Below, in pieces: positions 18,776-29,200 of a DNA stretch of 64,000 nucleotides. Made by a program: the position numbers and the translations under genes. Position 1 is the first letter of the stretch. Every line of letters starts with the position of its first letter. The notes beneath the pieces are model-generated. The model saw only the letters and a program-made list of their open reading frames with translations, did not search any database and was not told where the DNA came from. The DNA is taken from positions 482,770-546,769 of the forward strand of contig NZ_VLNY01000003.1 of assembly GCF_008297975.1 (NCBI RefSeq), given 5' to 3'. The DNA is from Antrihabitans cavernicola (GTDB lineage: Bacteria; Actinomycetota; Actinomycetes; Mycobacteriales; Mycobacteriaceae).

Positions 18776-19809
18776 GCCCAGCCACCTTGGCGGGCGCGGG
18801 TGCGGCGCAACAGCCAGAAGAAGAACGGTCCGCCGACCAACGAGGTCAGCATGCCGAGCGGAAGGTCGGCGTTGCGCACCAGCGTGCGTGCACCGACGTC
18901 GGCGGCAAGGAGAATTATCGCCCCACCGAGCGTGCTCGCGGGGATGAGCAATCGATGGCCAGGACCGATCGCCATCCGCATCAGATGTGGGACAACCAGT
19001 CCGACGAACACGACGATGCCGGTGAAAGCGACTCCGGCCGTTGCCAATACGGCGACCACGACGATCACCACTTGACGCAGGCGTTCGACGTTCACGCCGA
19101 GATGCCGGGCTGCGCTCTCGCCCAATGAGAGCAAATCGAGTCGTGGAGCCAGGAAGATCGCCGCTGCGATCCCGATGGCGGCAAGGGGCGCGACCACGCG
19201 CACGGCTTCCCACGTCGCGCCGTTCAAACTGCCCAGCTGCCAGAAGATCACCTGATCCCGCGCGGCGGGTTCCGCGATGAACGTCAGGAACGCGATCAGC
19301 CCGCCGGCGAATGCGTTGATCGCCACGCCGGTCAGTACCAGTGTCACCACCTCGGTGCGACCGTCGTGCCGGGCGAGTAGATACACGAGCGCCGTCGTCA
19401 CCAATCCGGCAGCAAACGCCGCGGCAGCGACCGACCAGCCCGCCGCGAACGATCCGCCGAACACGATCACCGTGCTCGCACCTACCGCGGCGCCTGCCGA
19501 GACGCCGATGACGCCGGGTTCGGCGAGCGGGTTGGCGAACACACCTTGCAGGAGGGCGCCTGCACATCCGAGCGAGCCGCCCACGATCATCGCGAGCAGG
19601 ACGCGCGGAAAGCGCACCTCCCACAACGTGATCTCGCCGCTGGGATGCGACGGCATCGGGCCGATGTCCAAGCCGATCCGATGTGCGACGCTGCCGAGTA
19701 CCTCTGCCGCGGTGGTGGGAACCTGACCGATGCACGCCGAGACCACAGCGAGGACCAGCAGCGTGATCACCAGCGCGCCGATGACGATCGTCGGCCGACG
19801 GGCACGCAT
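18772..19809 (-). CDS. hmuU: Haem/iron ABC transporter permease, FecCD family
   Basis: The 345-residue protein has about ten hydrophobic helices, starting with IGALVITLLVLAVVSA, in the FecCD/BtuC pattern. Family motifs include RFPRVLLAMIVGGSLGCAGALLQ and ADVGARTLVRNADLPLGMLTSLVGGPFFFWLL, the coupling helix region contacting the ATPase. Its start overlaps the hmuT stop and its stop overlaps the hmuV start, so the three proteins are translationally coupled. It forms the membrane channel of the importer. Confidence 0.9.
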   Translation of the reverse strand: MRARRPTIVIGALVITLLVLAVVSACIGQVPTTAAEVLGSVAHRIGLDIGPMPSHPSGEITLWEVRFPRVLLAMIVGGSLGCAGALLQGVFANPLAEPGVIGVSAGAAVGASTVIVFGGSFAAGWSVAAAAFAAGLVTTALVYLLARHDGRTEVVTLVLTGVAINAFAGGLIAFLTFIAEPAARDQVIFWQLGSLNGATWEAVRVVAPLAAIGIAAAIFLAPRLDLLSLGESAARHLGVNVERLRQVVIVVVAVLATAGVAFTGIVVFVGLVVPHLMRMAIGPGHRLLIPASTLGGAIILLAADVGARTLVRNADLPLGMLTSLVGGPFFFWLLRRTRARQGGWA

Positions 19810-20825
19810 CAGGTGTGCTGCGGGTAGAGCGCTCCGGCCAGTGCGCTCAACACTTCGCCAGTGTTCGGGCCGAAGCTCAGCAGCTCGCTGTCCTGCATAT
19901 CGACGACACGCTTGTTCTTTCCCGCCGGTGTCTGGGCTACGCCCGGGATCTTCTGCAGTCCGTCGGGTCCGCCGATGGATGCGAGTCCGTCCGTCATCAT
20001 CAAGAACACGTCCGGCGCGGCGGCGATCAGCGCCTCGCTGGTGATGGGCACGAACTGCTGGGTGAGACCGGATTCGGTACCGGCGTCCTTGGCGCCGAGG
20101 GCCTCGATCAGTGCATCGGCACCGGATCCAGGGCCCGCGATCATGGTGATCGCCGGACCTCGCATGTAAAGGAATGCGATGCGGAGCGGATCGGCATTCT
20201 TCGGAACGTGCGTCCCCGCCGCGGCGATCTCGCCTTCGGTTCGGTCGGCGAGGGCCTTGCCCTGTTGCGGAACGCCGAGAGCCTGGGCGACTGCATCGAT
20301 CTGTGGGACAACGCTTTCGAGTGTGCGAGCGGGATCGAAGTACACAACGGCGATGCCGGCGGCTCGAAGCTGGTCCTGTACTTTCTTCGGTCCGATGCTG
20401 GTGTCGGTCAGAATCACTGTCGGATTCAAATTCAGGATCGCCTCGGTGGTCATCGCGCTGCCGCCGGGTGTGACGTCGGGGATGTTCTTCGCGGCAGGGA
20501 ACGCTGCCGCCGTGCTGCGCCCCACCAGTCGATCGCCGAGTCCGAGCCCGAACACGGTCTGCGCAAGCGTTCCGTATCGATCGGCGGCGACTATCCGACT
20601 GGTATCGGTGACGGTGACATCGACACCGTCGAAACCACGGACGGTGACCGGCAACGTCGATGTCGCCTTCGCCACGACGGGTCGCGGGTCCGCATTGGCG
20701 ACGGTCGCCGTGGTGACCCCGGTGCCGTCCTTGGCTGCGGTCGTGGTCTCGGTCGAGCAGCCCAGTAGAACCAGCGCGAGTACGAGCCCGCCGAACAGAA
20801 ATCGGACCCGGATTCGATTGCTCAT
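19809..20825 (-). CDS. hmuT: Haem-binding lipoprotein of the importer
   Basis: The signal peptide ends at lipobox VLLGC (C23), so the protein is a membrane-anchored binding protein. The body (about 300 residues) is a periplasmic-binding-protein fold with the two lobes and long helix of class III proteins: DRLVGRSTAAAFPA, NPTVILTDTSIGPKKVQDQL and TSEALIAAAPDVFLMM. The substrate call (haem rather than siderophore) follows from similarity to HmuT and the operon, and is not proven. An IdeR-like box covers the start codon region, which predicts iron repression. Confidence 0.85.
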   Translation of the reverse strand: MSNRIRVRFLFGGLVLALVLLGCSTETTTAAKDGTGVTTATVANADPRPVVAKATSTLPVTVRGFDGVDVTVTDTSRIVAADRYGTLAQTVFGLGLGDRLVGRSTAAAFPAAKNIPDVTPGGSAMTTEAILNLNPTVILTDTSIGPKKVQDQLRAAGIAVVYFDPARTLESVVPQIDAVAQALGVPQQGKALADRTEGEIAAAGTHVPKNADPLRIAFLYMRGPAITMIAGPGSGADALIEALGAKDAGTESGLTQQFVPITSEALIAAAPDVFLMMTDGLASIGGPDGLQKIPGVAQTPAGKNKRVVDMQDSELLSFGPNTGEVLSALAGALYPQHT

Positions 20826-20843
20826 GAGGTAAGGCTAATCAGC
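20825..20843 (-). promoter_or_regulatory. IdeR/DtxR-like iron box in front of hmuT
   Basis: The 19-bp stretch beginning TGAGGTAAGGCTAATC matches about 14 positions of the DtxR/IdeR consensus, including AGGTxAGGCTAA. It overlaps the hmuT start codon and the end of the aldo/keto reductase stop codon, so iron-loaded IdeR would block hmuTUV expression. The call is by eye. Confidence 0.65.
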
Positions 20844-21778
20844 TATGCGCTGACATCGTCGAGTGCCGCCGCAATAGCCTTGGGCAGCTCGAGCTCTTCG
20901 GCCGCAAGGACACCGGTGAGTTGGGCGAGATCGCGAGCCCCGGCCAGCGCACACGACACGCCGGGCCGATCGCGCACCCACGCCAACGCAACCGCCAGCG
21001 GCGACATGCCGAGTCCGTCTGCCGCGGTGACGACCGCTTGGACCACGCGGGCGCCACGATCGGTCAGGTGGTCTTCGATCTCGCCGGAACGCAGTTCGTC
21101 CGCGCCGCGCGAGTCGTTCGGTACTCCGTTGCGGTATTTGCCGGTGAGAACACCGCCAGCCAGCGGTGACGCCGCGAAGAAGCCGACGCCGTGATGATCG
21201 GCGGCGGGGATCAGCTCGAACTCGGCGCCACGGTCGAGTAGCGAATAGTTGTGTTGGGTCGCGATGAGCCCGTGACCGACAGCGCCCGCGATGGTCGCCA
21301 GCTGCCAGCCGGCGTGGCCACTCGCAGCGACGTAGCGGGCCTTACCGCTGGTGATGGCGAAATCGAGGGCTGCCGCGACCTCGTGCACGGGCGTAGTGGG
21401 ATCCCAGATCCCGACCCGCCAGATATCGAGGTGGTCGGTGCCGAGCTCGGCCAACGATTCGTCGAGTTGGCGAAGCAAGCTGCGACGCGAGCAGTCCACC
21501 CGGTCCGGTCCGCCGGCAGTCGGAAAGATGCCCGCGCTGCCGCTGAGTACCAGGAGGTCACGCGGAACCACGTCACCGAGCAGCTCGGCGAGGATGCGCT
21601 GCGCAACACCACCGCCGTATGCGGGGGACGTATCGACAAGGGTGCCGCCCGCGTCGACGAACGCGGAGAGCTGCGCAGCGGCATCGTCCCCCTCGGTTTC
21701 GCGGCCCCACGTCAGCGTTCCGAGGCCGATTCGCGATACCCGAAGTCCGCTTCGGCCGACCGTTCGCTGCTTCATCAC
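20843..21778 (-). CDS. Aldo/keto reductase
   Basis: This 311-residue NADPH-dependent oxidoreductase-type protein has a TIM-barrel pattern: GRSGLRVSRIGLGTLTWG at the start, the catalytic-site aspartate and tyrosine in TLVDTSPAYGGG, the lysine position in DLLVLSGSAG (lysine not obvious), and a histidine near QHNYSLLDRG. The usual lysine of VLSTK is replaced by LSGSA, so catalysis may be altered. GTG 21778 lies 6 nt from a TACGCT box (21785-21790), which suggests a leaderless start; ATG 21775 is next to it. The longer open frame upstream is not coding. It is divergent from uppP. Confidence 0.82.
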   Translation of the reverse strand: MMKQRTVGRSGLRVSRIGLGTLTWGRETEGDDAAAQLSAFVDAGGTLVDTSPAYGGGVAQRILAELLGDVVPRDLLVLSGSAGIFPTAGGPDRVDCSRRSLLRQLDESLAELGTDHLDIWRVGIWDPTTPVHEVAAALDFAITSGKARYVAASGHAGWQLATIAGAVGHGLIATQHNYSLLDRGAEFELIPAADHHGVGFFAASPLAGGVLTGKYRNGVPNDSRGADELRSGEIEDHLTDRGARVVQAVVTAADGLGMSPLAVALAWVRDRPGVSCALAGARDLAQLTGVLAAEELELPKAIAAALDDVSA

Positions 21779-21845
21779 CGCGCAAGCGTAGCGGGCATAC
21801 TGCGCAATACCGGATCGACGACTCGCCCCAGGTAGGGTCCCCACC

Positions 21846-21914
21846 GTGAAACGCACAGCTACCTCGCAGAATTGGGAATCCGGTCTATTCGTCGCTCGCG
21901 AGGTACTCGCGTGA
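21846..21914 (+). CDS. Possible 22-residue leader peptide upstream of uppP
   Basis: A TAGGGT box at 21833-21838 stands 7 nt before GTG 21846, the leaderless pattern seen at other genes here. From this GTG a frame of 22 codons, rich in polar residues ([10 protein letters not shown] at the start), ends at TGA 21912-21914, which overlaps the GTG of uppP as GTGA. The uppP ribosome-binding site GAGG lies inside the small ORF. This suggests translational coupling or attenuation of uppP. No homologue is known to me, so the ORF could also be chance. Confidence 0.45.
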   Translation: MKRTATSQNWESGLFVAREVLA

Positions 21915-22756
21915 TCGGCGAGTCGATGACGTGGGTACAGGCGATCGTGCTCGGGGTGGTCCAGGGCCTCACCGAATTCCTGCCCGTCTCGTCGTCCGGG
22001 CATCTTCGTATCGTGTCGGGGGTATTTTTCGGCGACGACGCGGGTGCGTCCTTCACTGCGGTCACTCAGCTGGGCACCGAAGCCGCCGTTCTCGTCTACT
22101 TCGCGCGTGACATCTTCCGGATCGTCGCCGCGTGGTTTCGTGGCCTTGCCGATTCCGCCCGGCGCGACCTCGACTACAAGATGGGCTGGTACGTGATCAT
22201 TGCGACCATCCCGATCGGCATTCTGGGCTTCCTGTTCAAAGATCAGATCCGCACGGGCGCCCGCAACCTCTGGCTGATCGCGACGATGCTGATCGTGTTC
22301 GCGGTGGTGATCGCCGCGGCCGAGCATTTCGGTCGCAAGCAGCGGCCGATCGAGCAACTCACCACCCGTGACGGTCTGCTGATGGGTGCCGCGCAATGCC
22401 TGTCGCTGATCCCCGGGGTATCGCGCTCGGGCGCCACGTCGAGTGCCGGCCTCTTCGCCGGACTCACCCGTGAAGCGGCCGTGCGGTTCTCGTTCCTACT
22501 CGCGATCCCGGCGGTCACGGCGTCCGGATTGTTCAGCCTGCCAGACGCATTCGAGCCTGCGGGCGAGGGACTCAACGCCAGCGGATCGCAGTTGTTGGTC
22601 GCTACCGTCGTCGCGTTTGTCATCGGCTTCGCGTCCATCGCGTGGTTGCTGAAGTTCGTCGCCAACCACTCGCTGTACTGGTTCGTCGGCTACCGAATCG
22701 TGCTCGGCTTCGTGGTGCTCGGCTTGCTCGCGGGTGGAGTCGTCTCGGCCACCTGA
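21911..22756 (+). CDS. uppP: Undecaprenyl-diphosphatase (BacA/UppP)
   Basis: UppP removes a phosphate from undecaprenyl diphosphate at the membrane to recycle the lipid carrier for peptidoglycan; overexpression confers bacitracin resistance. Family motifs are [14 protein letters not shown] and [14 protein letters not shown], the two (E/Q)xxxE and PGxSRSxxT signatures, with about eight helices in 281 residues. GTG 21911 has GAGG 7 nt upstream and overlaps the small ORF stop; ATG 21926 would match the start of Rv2136c more closely. It begins the conserved uppP-Rv2135c-Rv2134c-Rv2133c-mshC run. Confidence 0.95.
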   Translation: MIGESMTWVQAIVLGVVQGLTEFLPVSSSGHLRIVSGVFFGDDAGASFTAVTQLGTEAAVLVYFARDIFRIVAAWFRGLADSARRDLDYKMGWYVIIATIPIGILGFLFKDQIRTGARNLWLIATMLIVFAVVIAAAEHFGRKQRPIEQLTTRDGLLMGAAQCLSLIPGVSRSGATSSAGLFAGLTREAAVRFSFLLAIPAVTASGLFSLPDAFEPAGEGLNASGSQLLVATVVAFVIGFASIAWLLKFVANHSLYWFVGYRIVLGFVVLGLLAGGVVSAT

Positions 22757-22781
22757 GGTGGGTCACGCGTAACCTGCCCTC

Positions 22782-23513
22782 ATGACCGTGATCTTGCTCC
22801 GTCATGGAGTGTCGACTTCCAACACGGCCCACACCTTGGCTGGGCGGTCGCCCGGGATCGAACTCGACGATCGAGGTCGGCAACAAGCGCAAACCCTGGC
22901 AGATCGTCTCGCCGGCGTACCGATCGATGCGATCGTTCGGTCGCCGCTGTTGCGCTGTGAGCAGACAGTCGCACCGCTCGCCGACGACCGGGGCCTGGTT
23001 CCGATCGTCGAAGATCGCCTTGCCGAGGTGGACTACGGCGACTGGACGGGCCGCAAACTGGCGGAACTGCTGAAAGAGCCGCTCTGGAAAGTTGTGCAAC
23101 GCCACGCATCGGGTGCGGTGTTTCCGGGCGGTGAAGGTCTCGCGGACGTGCAACACCGCGCCGTCACAGCCATCCGGCACCACGATGCGCGTCTCGCGGC
23201 CGAGTACGGCCGGGATGCCCTGTGGATCGCCTGTACCCACGGCGATGTGATCAAGTCGGTGCTCGCGGACGCGTTCGGTATTCACCTCGACGGATTCCAG
23301 CGGATCGTTGCCGAGCCGGCGTCGATCAGCGTGGTTCGCTACACCGCGACATCGCCGTACGTGTGGCGGGTCAACGACACCGGTTCCGACCTGTCCGGGC
23401 TTGCCCCCAAGCCGCCTGCGAAGGACGACGCCGTCGATTCCGAGCCGGTTCCTGGCGGCGAGGTCTCGGGGGTCGGGGATAATGAAGAGGTACAACCGAG
23501 CGAACAACGGTAG
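22782..23513 (+). CDS. Histidine phosphatase (phosphoglycerate-mutase-like, MSMEG_4193 type)
   Basis: The RHG motif LLRHGVSTSN (catalytic H8), arginine in SPLLRCEQT, acid in LAEVDYGDW and second histidine in ACTHGDVIKSVLADA define a branch-1 histidine phosphatase. The 243-residue protein has a charged C-terminal tail rich in D and E. It corresponds to Rv2135c in order. The substrate is unknown. A TAACCT box 6 nt before ATG 22782 suggests a leaderless transcript, although readthrough from uppP (25 bp gap) is also possible. Confidence 0.85.
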   Translation: MTVILLRHGVSTSNTAHTLAGRSPGIELDDRGRQQAQTLADRLAGVPIDAIVRSPLLRCEQTVAPLADDRGLVPIVEDRLAEVDYGDWTGRKLAELLKEPLWKVVQRHASGAVFPGGEGLADVQHRAVTAIRHHDARLAAEYGRDALWIACTHGDVIKSVLADAFGIHLDGFQRIVAEPASISVVRYTATSPYVWRVNDTGSDLSGLAPKPPAKDDAVDSEPVPGGEVSGVGDNEEVQPSEQR

Positions 23514-23543
23514 TAAGTAGTCAACGGCGAAGAGGAGGTGCAC

Positions 23544-24137
23544 ATGCCGCGCGCTATCCACATCTTCCGCACCCCCGACCGCTTCATCGCCGGTACCGTC
23601 GGCGAGCCGGGGGACCGGTCGTTCTATCTCCAGGCAGTACACGATGCCCGCATCGTCAGTGTCGCGCTGGAGAAGCAGCAGGTGCAGGTGCTGGCCGATC
23701 GAGTCGGGCTGTTGCTCGAAGAGGTACAACGCAGATTCGGTACCGACATGCCGCCCGAGGACACCGAAGTCGGTGACACCAGTCCACTGGTGATGCCGGT
23801 CGACGCCGAGTTCCGGGTAGGGACTATGGGACTGGGCTGGGACGCCGACGCCGAATCCGTAGTCGTGGAATTGCTCGCGGTGAGCGAGGTGGAGTTCGAC
23901 GAGTCGGTCGTGCTCGACGACGCCGACGAGGGACCCGATGCCGTTCGCGTGTTCCTCACGCCGATTCAGGCGCGGCAGTTCGCGAAACGCTCGGAACGCG
24001 TCATTTCGGCGGGCCGCCCGCCCTGCCCGCTGTGCGGCGAGCCCCTGTCGCCAGAGGGGCATATCTGCGTGCGGACCAACGGCTACCGACGCGGGCAGAT
24101 CTTCGGCACGCCGTCGGATCTCGGCGACGAGTTGTGA
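23544..24137 (+). CDS. DUF3090 family protein
   Basis: The 197-residue protein begins RAIHIFRTPDRFIAGTVGEPGDRSF, typical of DUF3090 (Rv2134c-like). Near the C terminus a zinc-ribbon-like set, CPLCGEPLSPEGHIC, is present after KRSERVISAGRPP. ATG 23544 has AGGAGG 5 nt upstream. The stop overlaps the GTG of the next gene. DUF3090 and the SCO1664-type kinase-like protein are neighbours throughout actinobacteria as I recall, so a joint function is likely, but it is unknown. Confidence 0.88.
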   Translation: MPRAIHIFRTPDRFIAGTVGEPGDRSFYLQAVHDARIVSVALEKQQVQVLADRVGLLLEEVQRRFGTDMPPEDTEVGDTSPLVMPVDAEFRVGTMGLGWDADAESVVVELLAVSEVEFDESVVLDDADEGPDAVRVFLTPIQARQFAKRSERVISAGRPPCPLCGEPLSPEGHICVRTNGYRRGQIFGTPSDLGDEL

Positions 24138-24943
24138 CCGAGCCCGACGCCGATCGGATCGGCCTGCTCACCCGAGGCGAGCTGACGGTGGTCGGTCGTA
24201 TCGTCAGCGCCAGCAACGTCACCCTGGTGTGCGAAGCCGTCGAGGGTGATCGTTCGATTCGCTGCGTGTACAAGCCGATTCGCGGTGAACGGCCGCTCTG
24301 GGACTTCCCCGACGGAACGCTGGCGTCGCGCGAGGTTGCGTCGTATCTGATCTCCGACGCGCTCGGTTGGGGCGTGATACCCGAAACCATCGAGCGCGAT
24401 GGGCCTTTCGGCCCGGGAATGGTGCAGCGCTGGATCGAGACCGTCGACAATCACACCGACGAGGGCGACAGGTTGGATCTCATCGACCTCTGCCCGCCCG
24501 ACGCAGTTCCTGACGGGTTCTGCGAAATCCTGCGTGCGTACGATCCGGAGGGCGAGGAAGTCGCGCTGATTCACGCCGACGATCCCCGCCTGCAGCGGAT
24601 GGCGGTGCTCGACGTCCTGCTCAACAACGCCGACCGCAAGGGTGGCCACGCACTGGAGGGTCTGGACGGCCAGGTCTACGGCGTCGATCACGGAATCTGC
24701 CTGCATCAGGACCACAAGTTGCGGACCGTGCTCTGGGGCTGGGCAGGCGATGCGATCGCGGATGGGTTGATGGTCGACATCGCCGATTTCGCTACGCGGA
24801 TGCCGGATATCGCGGATCTTCTCGGCTCGCACCTCACCGAGTGCGAGATCGAAGCGTTGGGCAAACGGGCCGATGCGTTGGTAGCGATGCCCGTGATGCC
24901 GCATCCCTCGTCGTCGCGACCGATTCCGTGGCCCGCGTTTTGA
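24134..24943 (+). CDS. SCO1664-family kinase-like protein
   Basis: The 269-residue protein resembles the PI3/PI4-kinase-like SCO1664 family. CVYKPIRGERPLWDF carries the ATP-binding lysine, NNADRKGGHAL corresponds to the catalytic loop (HxxxxxxD/N type) and VYGVDHGICLH to the metal-binding DFG-like segment. GTG 24134 overlaps the DUF3090 stop (GTGA); the longer open frame is a shadow of that gene. The substrate of these bacterial proteins is not known. It belongs to the conserved uppP to mshC block. Confidence 0.85.
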   Translation: MTEPDADRIGLLTRGELTVVGRIVSASNVTLVCEAVEGDRSIRCVYKPIRGERPLWDFPDGTLASREVASYLISDALGWGVIPETIERDGPFGPGMVQRWIETVDNHTDEGDRLDLIDLCPPDAVPDGFCEILRAYDPEGEEVALIHADDPRLQRMAVLDVLLNNADRKGGHALEGLDGQVYGVDHGICLHQDHKLRTVLWGWAGDAIADGLMVDIADFATRMPDIADLLGSHLTECEIEALGKRADALVAMPVMPHPSSSRPIPWPAF

Positions 24944-24972
24944 GGGTTCGACGCTCCACTACCCTTTGAGTC

Positions 24973-26214
24973 ATGCAGTCGTGGTCCGAAGTCGACGTCC
25001 CTTCCGTCCCCGGCGACGGTCCACCGTTGCGCCTCTACGACACCGCCGATCGGCAAGTTCGTCCCGTCGCGCCAGGTGGGACGGCAACCATGTACGTCTG
25101 CGGGATCACTCCGTACGACGCGACTCATCTCGGTCATGCGGCAACGTATCTGACGTTCGACCTGGTCAACCGGATGTGGCGCGACGCGGGCCTCGAGGTC
25201 CACTACGTGCAGAACGTCACCGACGTCGACGACCCGCTGTTCGAGCGCGCCGCTCGCGACAACGAGGACTGGATGGTTCTCGGCATGCGTGAAACTGCGC
25301 TGTTCCGCGAGGACATGGAAGCGCTGCGCGTGATCCCGCCCCGCGACTACATCGGCGCCGTGGAGTCGGTGAACGAGGTGGTGGAGTTCGTCGAGAAGCT
25401 CGTGGCGTCCGGTGCCGCCTACGTGGTCGACGACGCCGAGTACCCGGACGTGTACTTCCGGGCGGATGCCACCGAGCAGTTCGGCTACGAATCCGGCTAC
25501 GATCGCGCGACGATGGAGACGTTCTTCGCCGAACGCGGTGGTGACCCGGATCGGCCGGGCAAGCGTGATCCACTCGACGCCCTGGTATGGCGGACTGTCC
25601 GGCCGGGCGAGCCGTCATGGCCGTCGCCCTTCGGTGCGGGCAGGCCCGGCTGGCACATCGAGTGTGCGGCCATTGCTTTGAACCGAATCGGCACGGGTTT
25701 CGACGTGCAGGGCGGCGGCAGCGATCTGATGTTTCCGCACCACGAGTTCTCTGCGGCCCACGCCGAATCGGTCGCTCCCGGAAGACGATTCGCCCGTCAC
25801 TACGTGCACACCGGCATGGTCGGACTCGACGGCGAGAAGATGTCGAAGAGCAAGGGCAATCTGGTCTTCGTCTCCAAACTTCGCTGCCAGCAGGTTGATC
25901 CGGCAGCCATCAGGCTCGGGCTGCTTGCCGATCACTACCGGACCGATCGCGAATGGACGGACGCGGTACTCGATACGGCGCACGAGCGTTTGGCGCGCTG
26001 GCGCGCGGCTGCGGCGCTCACTGCGGGCCCGTCGGCCGAGGACACCGTCGCGCGACTTCGTCAGCATCTGGCCGACGATCTGGACACCCCCAAGGCGATC
26101 GACGCAGTCGACGGTTGGGCTGTGCGGGCACTCGAGCACGGTGGCAGCGACACTACGGCGCCCGGCTTGTTCGCCGACGCCGTCGATGCGCTGCTCGGGA
26201 TTTCGCTGCATTAG
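24973..26214 (+). CDS. mshC: L-cysteine:1D-myo-inosityl 2-amino-2-deoxy-alpha-D-glucopyranoside ligase (mycothiol synthesis)
   Basis: MshC joins cysteine to GlcN-inositol in mycothiol biosynthesis, the main low-molecular thiol of these bacteria. It descends from cysteinyl-tRNA synthetase: the zinc/adenylate site [16 protein letters not shown] (C43, HLGH near 52-55) and KMSKS at 289-293 are both visible. At 413 residues it has the MshC length; CysS would carry a longer tRNA-binding C terminus. A TACCCT box 7 nt before ATG 24973 suggests a leaderless start. The stop lies 7 bp from the convergent jetC stop. Confidence 0.95.
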   Translation: MQSWSEVDVPSVPGDGPPLRLYDTADRQVRPVAPGGTATMYVCGITPYDATHLGHAATYLTFDLVNRMWRDAGLEVHYVQNVTDVDDPLFERAARDNEDWMVLGMRETALFREDMEALRVIPPRDYIGAVESVNEVVEFVEKLVASGAAYVVDDAEYPDVYFRADATEQFGYESGYDRATMETFFAERGGDPDRPGKRDPLDALVWRTVRPGEPSWPSPFGAGRPGWHIECAAIALNRIGTGFDVQGGGSDLMFPHHEFSAAHAESVAPGRRFARHYVHTGMVGLDGEKMSKSKGNLVFVSKLRCQQVDPAAIRLGLLADHYRTDREWTDAVLDTAHERLARWRAAAALTAGPSAEDTVARLRQHLADDLDTPKAIDAVDGWAVRALEHGGSDTTAPGLFADAVDALLGISLH

Positions 26215-26221
26215 CAGCCCG

Positions 26222-29200
26222 TCAGGCGTATTCGAGCCCACCCTCGATCGGCACGTCTACGCGTCGCCGCAACGGTGAGCCCAGAGCGGCGGCCAGGTCG
26301 GTGCCGTCGTGTTCGGCGAGCAATTCGCCGTCCTCCCACACCAGCAGCGTTGCGCTGACGGTGTTTTCGGCTGCAGAATGTGCAAGGTCGTAATGCGCGC
26401 ATCCGGGGACATCGGCGTAGGTGATCCACAGGTCGTAGCCGGTCATGAACAGGTCGAGGTCGAATTGCACACTCAGACCGAGCAATTCGCTACGTCCGTT
26501 GTCGTCGACGCCTGCGAAGGCTTCGTCGAGCGCCAGCAGGCGTGGTGAGTGCGGATCGGCGGAAGACAACATCACATGCGCCGCCGCGAACAGCGGCAGG
26601 TGCAGCGACACGGACTGCTCGCCGCCGGAAAGTGCACTGTGCCGCGCGACCGTCAGTCGCTCCTCGGTTCCGTCGCCGGCGATGAGCGTGAACGAGAACA
26701 CCCGCCAGCGGCGATAGTCCAGCGTCGACGACAGGATCTCGGGATAGGACCGTTCCGGGTGTGCCGCGCGAGCAGACCTGATCTCCGCCGCGAAATGTGC
26801 TCGGATGGTTGCCAGTTCATCCGGCCCCAGCGCCGACACATCGCGATCGAGAAGCTTGGAGACTGCCCGCGCGTTGTCGTCCAACGCATCGGCGAGTACC
26901 CAGTGGACACCGATGGTGTTGCCCGACGACATCCGGCGTTGCTTCATCTCCGAGCCCATCCGAGCAATGAGTTCGCGCGCGTCGACTGTACGCTCGTGAA
27001 TCTGCTGGGCAAGTCCGGTCAGCAGGGCGTCTTCGAGGATGCGTCGTTCGGAATCTGTCAGCAGCAGTTCTTGCTCCCGGCGAGCGATCTCGATCCGATG
27101 TGCGAAATCGGCGATCGACGAATCGCCCTGCTCGTCCTCCACGCGTACGACGGTGAGACCGTCGGCTGCATCCCAATGCAGCCGGAATTCCTGACCCGAT
27201 GCAGCCAGCTGAGCATCGAACTCCTGCAGTGCGGACGTCACCGCACTCCGCGTAGATTTGCGGGCCGCATCACTGACGCGCACCGACTCGGTTGCGCTCA
27301 CCAGGCCGCGGTACAGCCCGTCCACCTCGGGCGGCAGCACGCTGATGTCGGCATCGGGTGACTCGGCCGATTCGATGCGGTACAGGAGCTGCTCGACGCT
27401 CGACCACGCGGCATCGCTTGTCGGCCAACCGAATTCCTGCGGGGCGTCGAGCAGGGCGAGAACATCGGGCTGTGCGTACGGCGCCAGAGTCGCGACGTCG
27501 GCGAGTGTTTCGGTGAGGCTGCTGCGAAGACCCTCGATCGCGGTTTGGTGTGCACCGTCAGCCTGGCCGATCTGCTCGCCCGCATCACGGTCAGCCTTGC
27601 GCGCTGCCCGTTGCTCCGCCTTGGCGGTCTCGATGCGTTCGCGTGCCCGAGCCAAGTCCGCGTCGATCTGCTCGGCGTCCGAGCCGATAGCGTCACGCAG
27701 CGTGTTCAGCTTGTTTACCTGTTGCTGGTAGCCCTGATCGGCAATCGCTGCTTCTTCGGCGAATTCCTCTGCGAGACCGCGTGCTTCGTCGAGGCGATCG
27801 TCAGCCTCGCCCTGCCGTTCGGTCTCTCGCAGATGCTGGCTACGCTGCCGCAGCAGCGCGTTGCCCACGTTCTCGAAATGTCGGACCGCGGCGGCGAGTG
27901 CATCGAGTTCGCGGCCGGTGCGAGAAACTCGGTGTTCGGCTGCGACTGCGCGCAACTTCTTTTCGGCGGAGGACAGTTCGCCTACCGAAATGTCGAGCTC
28001 ACGCTGGGTGGCCGTCACTGCATCGACACGGGTGCGCAGTGCACCGGCCGCTTCGGAGACGCTGCGCAGCGCGGCGACGACGGGGCTGTTACGCGGTAGG
28101 GCCTTGGCCGCAGCGGCAATACGGGTCAACTGAGCCGACGCCTCGGTTTCGCGATCGCGCGACGCGGAGTGCTCGTCGGTGGCCGCGCGCACGGCAGCGT
28201 CGAGTTCGGCGACGCGCAACGCCCGACGTCGGGCCCGTGCGGTAGAGCCGATGAACTCGGGTTCCGCTTTGGTGTGTCGACCCTGTTGGATGCCTTGGAC
28301 GTAACGACCGTCGATGCCGACCCGCACCGGACCGTCGGTGTCGTCGATGGCGATGGAGGCAAGCAGATCAGCCACCACTTCTGAGGGCACTCCGGCGTCG
28401 TGCTCCACCTCTAGCAGGTCGGCGAGAGTTCGGCCCGACGGACGCTGTGCTGCGGGAAGGGCGACGAGCAGGTGCTCGGAGCTTGCGTCGGCTTTTCCAG
28501 TTCCCTTGGAAGTCGGTGCAGCGCAGACCCATCCGTCGAGCAGGTCGGCGGCATGCAGAGCGGCCTCGATACCTGCGGCGTCCGCGGCGCTCACAGAATC
28601 GGCGAATCGCACCACACGCCACAACGGTGCGCCTGTGTGCTGCGGAGTCGACGGGCGATGTGACGAGGCGGGCGGTGCGTCGTCTTTCTCGTCGGCAATC
28701 TGCTTGCGGGTTTTGGCCAACTCGGCCAGCTGCGCGGTCGCAGCAGCGACCGCTGCACGGGCCTGCTCCCGCGTGTGCCGTAGCTCGTCGACGATCGGCT
28801 CGGTCTGCGCCGCAAGAACTTCGGACAGTGATGGCGAGTCGGAGCCGACTTGTTTCGCGGCCTCGTCGAGCGCGTCGAACAGATCGGACCGTTTCGGCCC
28901 GTACAGATTTCGGTGCGTATCCCACCACGTGCGCAGCTGCGCCGCCGAGGCGCTGAGTGCGGCGCCGACGGCACCCTCGGCGTGTGCGACATCCGCTGTC
29001 GCGGCATCGTGGAGTTCACGGGCTCTGGTCGCCGAGCGGTCCGCACGCGCACGCTCGGCGGTCGCGCGATCCACAACGGCCAGGGCGCCGCGTACGGCGC
29101 GCACACTGGTGTCGCGTTCTTCGGCATGGCCACGAATCGCGGTGGTCAACTGGTCGGCGCGGGCGTGTGCAGGCAGGGGAGTCCACGGAATGCCGGCTTC

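Noticed and set aside
18776..19735. Extension of the hmuV frame up to 19735
   Set aside because: The extra residues are an arginine-rich shadow of hmuU; the ATGA overlap at 18775 fixes the true start.
20843..22396. Long N-terminal extension of the aldo/keto reductase
   Set aside because: The upstream residues overlap uppP on the other strand and lack fold character; the leaderless start at 21778 explains the gene.
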